Origin: a bacterium
GTDB lineage: Bacteria; Cyanobacteriota; Vampirovibrionia; Vampirovibrionales; Vampirovibrionaceae
Direction of reading: 5' to 3'
Assembly: GCA_030429585.1 (NCBI GenBank)
Contig: JAUIEU010000001.1
Coordinates: forward strand, 62,001 to 126,000
DNA length: 64,000 nt
Position numbers and translations under genes: made by a program. Positions 13,801 to 19,231 of the stretch are shown here, one piece after another. Numbering within the stretch: position 1 is the stretch's first letter; each line of letters starts with the position of its first letter. Under the pieces are notes generated by a model. It was not told where the DNA came from and did not search any database. It saw only the letters and a program-made list of their open reading frames with translations.

Positions 13801-15792
13801 GGCGATACCTCTAATAACATCCTTACGGGTCATCATCTCTATGGTAACGACGGTGATGATACCCTCTTTGGGTCCACGTCTGATGACCGCTTAGAAGGCG
13901 GCAAAGATGATGACTTGCTCTATGGCGGCCAAGGGGATGACACCTATGTCTATGCACCTGGTGATGGGGTAGATGTCATTGACGATAGTGATGGTCAAAA
14001 TATTCTGGATTTAAGTGGGTTTAATCAGGATATGGTAATCAACCTGACGACTGATACATCCTTTGAAGAAAATATAGATAATTCTATTTCATGGGGTTTA
14101 GGTGATATCTCAGGCATTATTACCGGGACCGGTAATCACCATATTATTGGGGATGATACAGATAACCTGCTGCAAGGTGGGACCGGGAACGATACCTTGG
14201 AAGGTAAGCTCGGTGACGATACCTACCGGATGGATGAGGCCTTTGGCTCTGATGCCATTGTGGACACCGGTGGTTCGGATACGATCGATTTCAGCTTATT
14301 CTCTACCAACGTGACGGTGAATCTTGCCGATAATGAGTATAGTGATGCTAATAACAACGCGTTAGTTTGGACCGCCGATGCCATTGAGAATGTGACCACC
14401 GGTCAAGGTAATGATACGTTGTCGGGCAACGCTGGTAATAACCTGCTTAAAGGCGGGTATGGGAATGATACCTATCTGCTTGCTGAAGGTTTTGGTGAAG
14501 ATACCATTACGGATATTGGTGGCTCTGATACCATTGATGCCAGTGGCCTGTCTCAAGGTGTGGAGATTGATCTCAGCGAGAATCAATATATGCGTTATCT
14601 CACTTATACCCCAAGTACGGATCACGCCTTAGTCCGTTTTGATGGTACAGACGGTAGTTCAGCGATTGTGGATGAGTTTGGCAATACTTGGACAACGCAT
14701 GTAACGCCAGAAATTGGGAGTACCAACCCTTGGACTACGGGTCAAAAACACATGGAATTGGATAGTGGTGACTTCTTCCGCTCGGATATAGGACCGAGTG
14801 GCGATGAGTGGACCATTCGATTTAGAAAACGCTTTGACCATATGAGCGGTTATCAGAGTGTGCTGAGTACTGGTAGCGATTACAGCTTCAATATTGGCCT
14901 CACTGGCAGTAGCTTGTACCTCGTTATGGGTTCTAATGGTAGTAGTTGGAACATTGTGAATACATTAGGGAATACCACCATTAAAACGGACTTTGTAGCT
15001 GATCAATGGTATGAATTTGAGATGTCGTATTCATCAACGGATGGTTACCGCCTCTTTGTAGATGGTCAGGAAGAATACACCTTAAGCAATACCACAGCCA
15101 TCTATAACCCTCAGTTTTTCCAGTTTGGCAGGTATATTCGGACATCTAGTCCATATTTCTCTCCTGGTGCCATTGCTGATATCTACTTTACCAATGATGA
15201 AGTCTTGCATTCGGAAAACTTTACTCCGAATAATTCCCCGTATGATACAGATACATTGTTCTGGGATACGGATACTATTGAGAATCTGACGGGTAGTGCT
15301 CACAACGATACGCTGAGAGGGAACTCGGATGCCAATATACTAAATGGTGGCGATGGCAATGATTCGCTTGACGGTCAAACGGGTAACGATACCCTCATTG
15401 GCGGTGACGGTGATGATAGTTACCACTTTGCTATTAATGATGGTGTGGATACGATTACTGAATCTGGTGGTTCTGATAGCATCTTCTTGGATGCCTCACT
15501 TACTGATGATGATATTGCTCTGTTTATGGATGGCGACAACCTACAGATTGGTCATAAGCTGAATGGAACCGACTTAATCACAATTAATAGCTTTGATGTG
15601 TCCACAGATAATCAGATTGAGCGAATTGAATTGAGTTCGGGCGAGTATTTGACTAATACTGATATTAACCAAGTGATCCAGGATATTGCCACTTATGCCA
15701 GCAATAACAGTATTGATCTCACAGATATTAGTGTGGTGAAGAATGAATCAGCTCTCATGCAAATCGTTACCAACGCCTGGAACGTGGCATAA
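1870..15792 (+). CDS. Giant RTX/LamG repeat protein, 4640 residues
   Basis: A very large acidic protein with no N-terminal signal peptide. Residues 1-650 are unrecognised. About 657-707 is a Pro/Gly-rich linker with a short hydrophobic stretch (ALFVSAVLG). About 715-877 is a calcium-binding block of EF-hand-like loops (IDLDGDGK, MDHNSNGIID, DANEDGVTD) typical of RTX exoproteins. From about 1335 on there are some twenty clusters of GGxGxDxLx nonapeptides. Most are followed by a serralysin-like stretch ending in IENVIGG. Five concanavalin A/LamG-like domains are inserted (about 1101-1307, 1734-1951, 3123-3336, 3657-3867, 4246-4457). The C-terminus (about 4500-4640) resembles the haemolysin-related domain that precedes a type I secretion signal. 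By family knowledge such proteins leave through a type I secretion system, fold on binding external calcium and act as adhesins or surface-layer components. No type I transporter genes are in the window. The start overlaps the previous stop (ATGA). Confidence 0.88.
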   Translation: MSCDLNAYIDYNNLTDKQKFAADNIQFNNLQASVDVSYKISRLHYQVFKGGLDELKTPGDNGITLKDDFEAGIQALLNSGGATFAEFYDNFSGKETIDNDAFATLASNVEQLKKTGFSYLEYHGDTSLSLSMNTFVKADPITGKNITITAVDGTNGNNSYDTWVNEWILLNGLHAFDTFNRDRFKEVKDYYIKLTEDYNIEAQAHTYHSQAAIHLLNDAVPQDSDSYIGFGFDPLGANHLIDNANRMGASLNTTMPNIASFTTESGIVGPASRTVGNTAYYIKHAAGQRPERLDWGGRHSVEYYDTDGINTTYGTSFQPGATISEIFQNEHVLPECFRNSILSRTAQIGQTLNAVPEVWGRILKLPDYLKRVAAKIAKREKDDGTFEIVATNDNGDEVKVDEQVRGKIVVEGDNPNFRNEIYQYLIDHGAELLEGNGVNKVEEVDGSGNAINTSTLLSTSASDAIKDNLGEDIEPGVSENQPDKVIADGKDVADKIAQRGTELDNQYGNPSNHDTSCVGKGFLTSAAIETARILSLTGGIDTTLLDNAVFTQVSNVYIDYSLPGEPGNQDYIRATETKRNAVGDIIEKDFRAFLPKTSQYNIFRSQVNNSNAAANRAVDQYAALIRDSLGCHAEEFQQEVETPSTSVPSTRFTGYVPRPGYSFPGNPGSSGTPGDSGGSSLFGRILGGAALFVSAVLGQPSSGGGGGLFVDAYSPLVIDLDGDGKIETIGRNESPVYFDAEGNGLKVKTGWAAADDGMLVMDHNSNGIIDDVDEHFGGQERLGFDHLSNFDKDSNNNSDGVIDSNDVQFNNIKIWQDANEDGVTDAGELQSLAFHNIASINLTATDVNQTLADGNILLQQSTFTRTDSSTGNISDIGFTYNPTETFDTGTYEIDLDTADLPWLRGSGHTSDLLRIASGNDDLKAVIREVAGSESAQALYDNIDELLFAWTGANTIGEEALQGLVSKRKVHMIEQFTGVTAPTEINEFQAWYFESAFVQLKDKFYLDVLAQIPAGDGYNLDYDFLGNTVLLREDANLYDTIIDNLVDSQNNHGAFVLAKVFNTIGLFDADEYATKVTERGYGQSILDHLSGEALLYTNSDLSSRNNFAVWLLDGSEEASFQDALGNTWERSGDQTITNTNSWKTDEYVVDLSGTDSHIKTTDTSPSGDAWTLRWRQRFDNLSGRQTLVSGTEWHTFSIVHGENNKLEIFLSSEGNEWDLDYFGPGSKTNWQADQWYDFEFSYSAEDGYRLFVDGEEDYYLDDTTALHQAEGIQFGENGNTAAPLRLDGAVSDILFDNTRVLHTENFTPSTEPVIAYQASKNIYTSDASDVVNGTNHTDIIHAGDGDDFIIGGLGSDNLFGEAGDDEYVINLGDGHDVIQDNDGSNRLILGHGIDLDDLTFERLYSNQDATDDLLITINTTGQSITLQDHFVSSGSDKTISEMVFQTEQTLPDTSTSHVVAITVAEDAALYRYVDETVITGTTGDDMLVVDQAATIDGDQGNDTIQSSDDDHTFVFNPGDGTDTITDAGGNDTLDLSGFSDDLDVDLTQTSMTESTDSVTWNTGAIENVIGGSGDDTLTGNDGDNLLQGNGGADTLTGGDGDDTYRFANGFGTDVITDSAGNDTLDASEFTAGVTVDLSNNSFADATDTVSWNSGAIENVIGSAFDDTLSGNTDDNIIDGGAGDDTLAGGAGDDTYVVNAGNDSITDSAGSDTLDVSGLSQGVTVDLSSTSMSYIESGLDSTQSLLHFDGAVGSQTLTDVYGNGWTAHGDAELDATDPWKTGEQHVTIDGNGDYIRSSVGPSGDAWTIRWRQRFDSVSGIRSVLSAGQDYSFNIGLRNNGALYIVLSSNGSTWNIDNADIKTGMVTDQWYDFEFSYSVTNGYQVFVDGVQEYHLSSITTPVHDPQFFQMGRYIRQADPYWASGAIADVYFTNNEELHTANFTPLTDSFAITNTITWNTDAIDNVIGTDADDALTGNTGNNRLVGGGGTNTLSGGAGGDTYAFDALTGDNTITDTQGSNTLDFADRQTGVSIDLNTTSALIDSQNLTWSSNGIANVVGSSGDDTLTGNTQNNTLDGGAGDDTYIIQASFGSDVIADASGFDTVDLSAITSGITIDLSQTGWSDGSGNSLTWNISELESLITGDGNDTVTAADIDSTLTTGAGNDTLTGGTGDDNLIGGTGDDTYEGFTTTSGFDQISDEAGTDTLDLTGFNTTDFSWSLLDTNADGNIDSLLMQGDDDHNLLIENYFDDSSDTIGTAGQGSGVIESMVFDNDADVTFSEVVGFVSPTASTSGDDVMDGTAFVETLSGSDGNDTLNSSGGDDTLDGGAGDDTYVIHDFFGFDTIADSSGTDTLDFSNHSGDIVVELAQEYFSSGLFNYLSWEDVTIENLTTGDGDDALAGTTGNNTLDGGAGDDLYHFKDSFGTDTIVDSAGNDTLDFSSLTGNLSIDLSQTSFSDGNGNTVSWTGSVIENAIGGTGNDTLTSSTDDNILAGYEGDDTYVLTSSFGEDTIIDTDGINRLDISHFGGGVTIDMSGTAWTESAGNTITWGDSLLQEVVTGIGNDTLISGTTDNTLIGGLGNDSYSGFGDGQGADVISDAGGTDTVTVNADVLDGRWAAADSNNDGNVDNLFIEWDNGSLTVEDYFDNTAADASGSGQGSGFVETLILNDDADVTFSEVQNLANTIFGTDGDDTLTGGSTNEVFLGLSGDDTVTGNGGDDTFSDTNNSGSDDYDGGLGADIGDYSGHGFQVIYNTHNDSVSIQDDVDTLTSVETLQAGSSAQDQINGSLNSAALTVNLDAGTIVGGDGDVTTLTGFEDVIGSTYGDTLTGDANNNWLSGLEGDDTISGGDGDDYLIGAFGQDTLSGDAGNDALDGGADDDTLSGGAGDDILLAGEGDDLLQGGADNDVYTAFGVSTGDDTISDTSGDEDILDLSNLSTDVVTVEAIDTTSSGFVDQLKLSWVDSNSDTQSVVINDYFDDTDAEASLSGSGTGNIERIVFENHSDVDFDEIMKLIYRGTENADTMVGGVNDDYLDGVAGNDILKGNAGDDILVGGDGDDTLEGGADDDLLLGGAGNDALQGGDGDDTYYIEVGGGFDTITDTQGNNTLELSSLEGGVTVDLANNAFVFDELPEDTTQSLVHFDGANGSQDIVDKFGNEYLIFGNAQIDDTNPWKTGEKHFELASNGDFFRSDVGPSGDEWTIRFRKRFDSMSGYQSVLSAGKDYSFNIGLNGSKLYLVLGSNGSTWNIVNTNNSVTIKNDFVVDQWYEFEFSYSSTDGYRLFVDGDLDYSLSNTTAIYDPDFFQIGRYIRSSAPYFSTGAVADIYFTNNEVLHTSSFTPLSNAYITDGVTWNSGAIANVTGTDYADTLIGDSAANELNGLDGNDTLDGNDGDDTLGGGLGDDTLDGGAGADTLEGHGGDDTLTGGAGDDSLDGGSGNDTYVFESGFGSDTIEASDGQDTIDVSYLTANTTIDLSSQSVTLGSDDITWTDSAAVEGVISGSGDDTITGDAGNNILDGGTGDDSLSGGAGDDTYVVNGMFGTDTIAETSGLDTLDLSSFTQDIILDLGTATEYDDGAGNEISWSSGDLEGLLTGSGNDTITGTSGNNILGGGMGDDILNGGDGDDTYVFVPNIGTETINDSSGNDTLDFSRISTSLTVDLNSTSFNYINTANSTDESLLRFNEVVGSSDVIDEFGNTWTTGGSPEIGSTDPWVTGQKHMDLDSGDYFKSDVGPSGDNWTIRFRRRFDSTGGIQSVISGGIDYSFNLGFRSNGTLYIVLSSNGSTWNLANTNIKSGFVADQWYEFEMSYSAANGYKVFVDGALEYSLTNTAKILDPQFVQIGRYIRPANPYWAPGAVADVYLTNNEVLHEASFTPLSTPYSTDSITWASNAIENVIAGAGDDTLISNASNNAFEGGAGDDTYVFEEDFGLDTVFDTSGNDTFDFSAFGTNLNIDLNATSFEESAGNVVTWNAGAIENVYGGSAQDVLVGDTSNNILTGHHLYGNDGDDTLFGSTSDDRLEGGKDDDLLYGGQGDDTYVYAPGDGVDVIDDSDGQNILDLSGFNQDMVINLTTDTSFEENIDNSISWGLGDISGIITGTGNHHIIGDDTDNLLQGGTGNDTLEGKLGDDTYRMDEAFGSDAIVDTGGSDTIDFSLFSTNVTVNLADNEYSDANNNALVWTADAIENVTTGQGNDTLSGNAGNNLLKGGYGNDTYLLAEGFGEDTITDIGGSDTIDASGLSQGVEIDLSENQYMRYLTYTPSTDHALVRFDGTDGSSAIVDEFGNTWTTHVTPEIGSTNPWTTGQKHMELDSGDFFRSDIGPSGDEWTIRFRKRFDHMSGYQSVLSTGSDYSFNIGLTGSSLYLVMGSNGSSWNIVNTLGNTTIKTDFVADQWYEFEMSYSSTDGYRLFVDGQEEYTLSNTTAIYNPQFFQFGRYIRTSSPYFSPGAIADIYFTNDEVLHSENFTPNNSPYDTDTLFWDTDTIENLTGSAHNDTLRGNSDANILNGGDGNDSLDGQTGNDTLIGGDGDDSYHFAINDGVDTITESGGSDSIFLDASLTDDDIALFMDGDNLQIGHKLNGTDLITINSFDVSTDNQIERIELSSGEYLTNTDINQVIQDIATYASNNSIDLTDISVVKNESALMQIVTNAWNVA
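5170..15240 (+). repeat. Five LamG-like copies of two alternating kinds
   Basis: Five related copies of about 210 codons lie at roughly 5170-5790, 7069-7720, 11236-11875, 12840-13470 and 14605-15240. All share PSGDxW, the QWY(D/E)FE core and VFVDG or LFVDG. Copies 2 and 4 agree with each other (LYIVLSSNGSTWN, PYWA, ADVY). Copies 3 and 5 agree with each other (FRKRFD, SGYQSVLS, LSNTTAIY, PYFS, ADIYFTN). Copy 1 is the most diverged and lacks the GRYIR block. The B-A-B-A order of copies 2-5 suggests duplication of a two-domain unit. Confidence 0.8.
5880..15420 (+). repeat. RTX nonapeptide clusters
   Basis: Runs of GGxGDDTL-type calcium-binding nonapeptides recur across this span, for example around 5890-5960, 6575-6680, 8290-8410, 9910-10060, 10320-10570, 10905-11110, 11935-12170, 12350-12445, 13785-13945 and 15295-15420. 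Between them sits a repeated stretch of about 70 residues with DTLDFS, VDLS, VTWN and IENVIGG. The DNA is internally repetitive, so copy number is prone to recombination or assembly error. Confidence 0.85.
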
Positions 15793-15806
15793 TTTTGATA
15801 GTATCT

Positions 15807-16409
15807 CTAGTTGGTAACGGATGACTCTTCACAGTGAGTGTATTGTCGATTAATACTAGCAAGATAATATTTTCTAAGCACCTGTGGTGAAACCTCAACA
15901 CCAGAGGATTGCCGAAGCCTCATCAATCGCCTATAAACTGCAGAGCGATCGATTGGCCTTCCATTTTGATTAACAAGAAGATACTTACTATCCGTATTGG
16001 GCCGGAACATTAAATAAGCTTGAAATGCATGAATGACAGATGGTGTTAGGTTGACGCAACGGTTTCTCGTAAATGGCATAATAAGAACACCTTCTACCAG
16101 ATCAATATGCTCGAAGGTCAGTTCACGCATCTCGGTGATTAGCAAGCCCACTTGGCTTAATAGTTCAACCAGAACCGTTTCTAATCTCGTCGTACAAGCT
16201 AATAAAAGTTGCTCAATATCTATTTCACTCAGTTCTTTTTGCTTTATTGGCGTAGAGTTCCTAAATCTACGGTATCCTTTCACCAGAGGTGCCTCTGTGT
16301 TTAGCCTGTGTACGATGATGGCAGAATAATGCTTTCTCAAGACGAGTATTTTGTAGAAGACCTTCCCATAGTGATACAAGGTCATGCACCATTCACAAAG
16401 TGTTTTCAA
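15807..16409 (-). pseudogene. Tyrosine recombinase-like protein lacking catalytic residues
   Basis: A 200-residue protein that aligns by eye with the catalytic half of the complete tyrosine recombinase just upstream of it. The N-terminal SAM-like DNA-binding domain is missing. The first catalytic arginine (GVRNAEL in the neighbour) is replaced: here the segment reads VGLLITEMREL. The HGLRR box has become SPQVLRK, and the GH box and terminal tyrosine are absent. It should therefore be unable to cut or join DNA. The TTG start at 16409 has a good AAAGGAG nine bases upstream, so it may still be translated. It could be a decaying gene, or a dead paralogue kept as a DNA-binding or regulatory partner. 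Same strand, 69 bases downstream of the complete recombinase. Confidence 0.6.
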
Positions 16410-16478
16410 TCCATGATGCTCCTTTATCTTTACGGAACAAATGCATTCATTACTCTCAATAGAACTTAAGTCAATAGG

Positions 16479-17438
16479 CTAATCCCAACCTTGCATGGCA
16501 TTAATGACGGCTTGTTCATCTGACATCAGGTAGCCTTGGGTGGTTCGGATATCTGTATGACCAAGTGCCTTCTGGATCAGATGAAGAGGTCGCCCAGCTT
16601 CTGCATGGCGGGTAGCAAAAGTTCGTCGTAACCCATGAGGGGTAATCTCAACCCCAGCCACCTTAGAGAGTTTGAGAAACCGTCGTGTAATATCAGCAGT
16701 TTTAATCCGGCTGCCCCGCCGATTAATAAACACCGCTTGGCTATCTCTTGGTGCCTTAGTGGCTCTAATGGTGAGATAGTTTTGAAGTGACTGTTTTAAT
16801 TGAGCAGATAAACCCACCCTTCTTGTTTTTCGCCCTTTACCCAAGCGAATCGTAATAACGTTCTGCACGAAATCCACATCATCTAGGTCCAAATTACAGA
16901 GTTCCGCATTGCGTACCCCGGTATGAAGAATAGTATCCACAATGGCATGATCCAGGTGACGGCTATAATCCGCTTCATATCGCTTCCTCTGGATGGCATC
17001 TTTCAAGGATGTAATCTGGTCTAGGTTCTTTAAAACCGTCTTTTTGGCAGGTACCACACGTTTTGGCCGTAATCGCCGAAGGCTGTCGATAACAGTAGGT
17101 TCGAGTTGTCCCATGCTTACCAAAAACTTAGCAAAACTGATGAGGCTATACAGCATGTTATGGCGGTTAGAAAAGCTTTCTACCGAATACATGCTCAATA
17201 CCCGGTATACATTCGGAGTATGGAACACATCATCTAGTGTTAACGCTTTGGGTGGGTCATCCTCCCAGCCATTACGGGTATAGAGAATAAACCGTCGCTT
17301 AAAGGTACGAACCGTGGTGGGGGCATACGGCTGCATCCCCTGCTTCATGTCCAATACCCACAGTTCAAAGTAGGCGCGTAGATCCTTATCCCACCATTCC
17401 GGGGGTATCATCCGCTTACGCTCGTAAGTTCGTGGCAC
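16479..17438 (-). CDS. Tyrosine recombinase/integrase (XerC/D type)
   Basis: Site-specific recombinase that cuts and rejoins DNA through a 3'-phosphotyrosine link. All signature residues are visible: R in HTGVRNAEL, K in LGKGRKTRR, H and R in HGLRRTFATRH, H in LGHTDIRTT and the nucleophile Y in QGYLM. The N-terminal half (FELWVLDMKQG, then an RRFILYTRNGW stretch) is the expected helical core-binding domain. I place the start at GTG 17438 because AGGAG lies seven bases before it. An in-frame GTG at 17504 would add 22 residues but has no visible ribosome site. This gives 319 residues, normal for the family. Beside accessory genes and a degenerate paralogue, it may be the integrase of an element inserted here, or a Xer-like house recombinase. 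Confidence 0.85.
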   Translation of the reverse strand: MPRTYERKRMIPPEWWDKDLRAYFELWVLDMKQGMQPYAPTTVRTFKRRFILYTRNGWEDDPPKALTLDDVFHTPNVYRVLSMYSVESFSNRHNMLYSLISFAKFLVSMGQLEPTVIDSLRRLRPKRVVPAKKTVLKNLDQITSLKDAIQRKRYEADYSRHLDHAIVDTILHTGVRNAELCNLDLDDVDFVQNVITIRLGKGRKTRRVGLSAQLKQSLQNYLTIRATKAPRDSQAVFINRRGSRIKTADITRRFLKLSKVAGVEITPHGLRRTFATRHAEAGRPLHLIQKALGHTDIRTTQGYLMSDEQAVINAMQGWD

Positions 17439-17527
17439 GGTCTGTCTCCTGGTATCAATGATGACAGCACATTCATTGCTCCGAAGAATAGTTATAGCAA
17501 CCACTAAAATGGTGTAGTAGCTGTTGT

Positions 17528-17536
17528 TGGTATAAT
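17528..17536 (+). promoter_or_regulatory. Extended -10 promoter for the Cys-rich peptide gene
   Basis: TGG immediately followed by a consensus TATAAT (17531-17536), an extended -10 element, 51 bases before the ATG at 17588. No good TTGACA is seen 16-18 bases upstream, which fits an extended -10 promoter. Confidence 0.4.
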
Positions 17537-17587
17537 ATTGGCAGTATATAGATAAATGGTTGTACTACCAAATATGAGGAGCTGCCC

Positions 17588-17848
17588 ATGAAACGTTTAT
17601 TACTCAAGAGCTTATTACTTGGGGTTCTCCTGATATTGCCTTATGCATCAGCAGAAGATGGCATTATTCCAGTGGATGCTGAGCGTAGAGGTTGCTGTTC
17701 CCATCATAGTGGTGTGTGTGGTTGTTCTGGTGGGCGTGCCGCTTGCTGCGATGGCACACTGAGCCCTAGCTGTGGATGTAACCTAACAGAGCAGTGCGGA
17801 CAGAATACAAAAGAAGAGCAAGATGAAGAGGCTATTCCTCAGAATTAA
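17588..17848 (+). CDS. Small secreted cysteine-rich protein
   Basis: An 86-residue protein with a signal peptide (KRLLLKSLLLGVLLILPYASA), a cysteine-rich middle and an acidic tail (EEQDEE). The middle has nine cysteines in the pattern CCSHHSGVCGC, then CCDGTLSPSCGC. This CCSxHxGVCGC...CCDGTxSPxC pattern recurs in short exported proteins of many bacteria; no function is established to my knowledge. The cysteine and histidine spacing suggests a metal site or a disulfide knot. GAGGAG precedes the ATG. The 3' end overlaps the convergent gene at 17832 by 17 bases. Confidence 0.75.
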   Translation: MKRLLLKSLLLGVLLILPYASAEDGIIPVDAERRGCCSHHSGVCGCSGGRAACCDGTLSPSCGCNLTEQCGQNTKEEQDEEAIPQN

Positions 17849-18428
17849 TGTCTGAGTCCTTATTCTCTGTTTCTATTGCTTCTTCATTATCATCATTTAC
17901 AGTGATAACTTGTGGGGCTGTCGTAAAGGTATCAAAAACCTGCCCACCCTGAATGCTGGCAGGTTTTCCACTCATTGCAAAGGCGGCAGCAATAGGGATA
18001 ACGCCTAAGCCAAATAATACTAATAATGGCAAGCCAATAATAAACAAGGTAATTGCGGTACCTCGCTTACCGTTCCCTTTTGCCTTGTAGCTAAAATTAA
18101 CTGGAATAGGTTTATTGCCGTTCACAGGCTTAATGGTTCCACCGGATAGTTCGAGCTTTCCTGCTTTGCCAAGTGTTCCTGAGTCTCTTACTTTAGAAAT
18201 TGCCAGTTCAACGGGTGCCCCTTTTTTGAAGACTACCATATTATCTACGATAACATCTCTTTGCACTTGAGCTTGAATGGCGAGCTGGTCTTCCAACACA
18301 TCACTGCTTACCGTGTTTGGTAAAACGATGGGAACACGTGTGCCAGCATTAACATGAACTTCAGCAGCATATGCAGGCGTGATGAAAGCAATGAGTGTGA
18401 GTAATGCACCAAACAGGGCTTTGAACAT
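17832..18428 (-). CDS. Secreted, membrane-anchored protein of unknown family (copy 1)
   Basis: 198 residues. A signal peptide (ends AYA) is followed by a beta-rich domain with the motif GTRVPIVLPNTVSS, then VVFKKGAPVELAISKV, then a Gly-rich hydrophobic segment (LFIIGLPLLVLFGLGVI), GKPASIQGGQVFDTFTTAP and an acidic tail. It is paralogous to the gene immediately upstream, with matching motif order. The pattern of an exported domain asking for a fixed value (VVFKKG-type turns) followed by one membrane segment resembles small envelope proteins that set up a barrel-like fold, but I do not recognise the family. GGAGG lies before the ATG. The two copies are 39 bases apart and probably co-transcribed. 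Confidence 0.7.
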   Translation of the reverse strand: MFKALFGALLTLIAFITPAYAAEVHVNAGTRVPIVLPNTVSSDVLEDQLAIQAQVQRDVIVDNMVVFKKGAPVELAISKVRDSGTLGKAGKLELSGGTIKPVNGNKPIPVNFSYKAKGNGKRGTAITLFIIGLPLLVLFGLGVIPIAAAFAMSGKPASIQGGQVFDTFTTAPQVITVNDDNEEAIETENKDSDINSEE

Positions 18429-18467
18429 GGCATTTTTCCTCCAATTAAATATAAGCGTAGCAAGGGC

Positions 18468-19103
18468 TTAGTTAGGAATTACAATGGTTTTTGGTGCTGT
18501 GATCATGGCATCAAATTGAGCCCCACCTTGCAACATGGCAGGCTTACCATCAATCCATATACCGAATGGCACAAGAATCAATAAAATACCAAATATTGTA
18601 GCAACCACAGCCCATCCCCTTTTGCTGACTCCCTCACGGTTGATGGACAGATTTAATTGGTAATCATTACCGTAAACGTCGTAAATTCGGCCCCCATTTA
18701 CTTCTAAAACACCTTTACCGCCATGTCCTCGGCCTTTTTTAGCTTTAGAAACGTACAAGACGCCTTCACTACCTTTCTTAAAGATCGTATGACCTTCAAC
18801 TTTGACATCTTGACTGACAGATATAGATACCATATCGCCTTCATTGAGGTTGTTTGAGCTTACCGTGTTGTAGACAACGATAGGAACCCTTGTCCCTGTA
18901 TTAATCGTTAACTCTTTCTTCGCAGGTTCTTCGGAAATGTCATTACTTTGTGTCTCATCTTCAGAAGACTGAGAGTATGCATCTACAAAAGAGAACCTTT
19001 TTTGTGGGGGTTGTTCAGCTACTTCCGCATAGGCAGGAGATAGCTGCATTGGGAAGATTAGACCTACTAAAATAGAAAGTAATAAAACAATTGTTCGGAG
19101 CAT
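18468..19103 (-). CDS. Secreted, membrane-anchored protein of unknown family (copy 2)
   Basis: 211 residues with a signal peptide (LLLSILVGLIFPMQLSPAYA), a polar acidic linker (SSEDETQSNDISEEPAKK), then the same domain as the next gene: NTGTRVPIVVYNTVSS, HTIFKKGSEGVLYVSKA, a hydrophobic segment (VATIFGILLILVPFGIWI) and GKPAMLQGGAQFDAMITAPK. The conserved block GKPAxxQGGxxFDxxxTAP after the membrane segment in both copies marks them as one family. The linker is unique to this copy. The pair lies between a recombinase and the Hxs locus, so it is probably part of the accessory region. Confidence 0.7.
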   Translation of the reverse strand: MLRTIVLLLSILVGLIFPMQLSPAYAEVAEQPPQKRFSFVDAYSQSSEDETQSNDISEEPAKKELTINTGTRVPIVVYNTVSSNNLNEGDMVSISVSQDVKVEGHTIFKKGSEGVLYVSKAKKGRGHGGKGVLEVNGGRIYDVYGNDYQLNLSINREGVSKRGWAVVATIFGILLILVPFGIWIDGKPAMLQGGAQFDAMITAPKTIVIPN

Positions 19104-19231
19104 AAAGGACCAATCCTAATATATATACTGAGACACTAAATGATACTACCAATAATATTAGAAGTCTTAAAACATCAAATGGAATAAGATTATATTTAAA
19201 CGGCAATACTTCAAAGAGTATATTAAAATTA

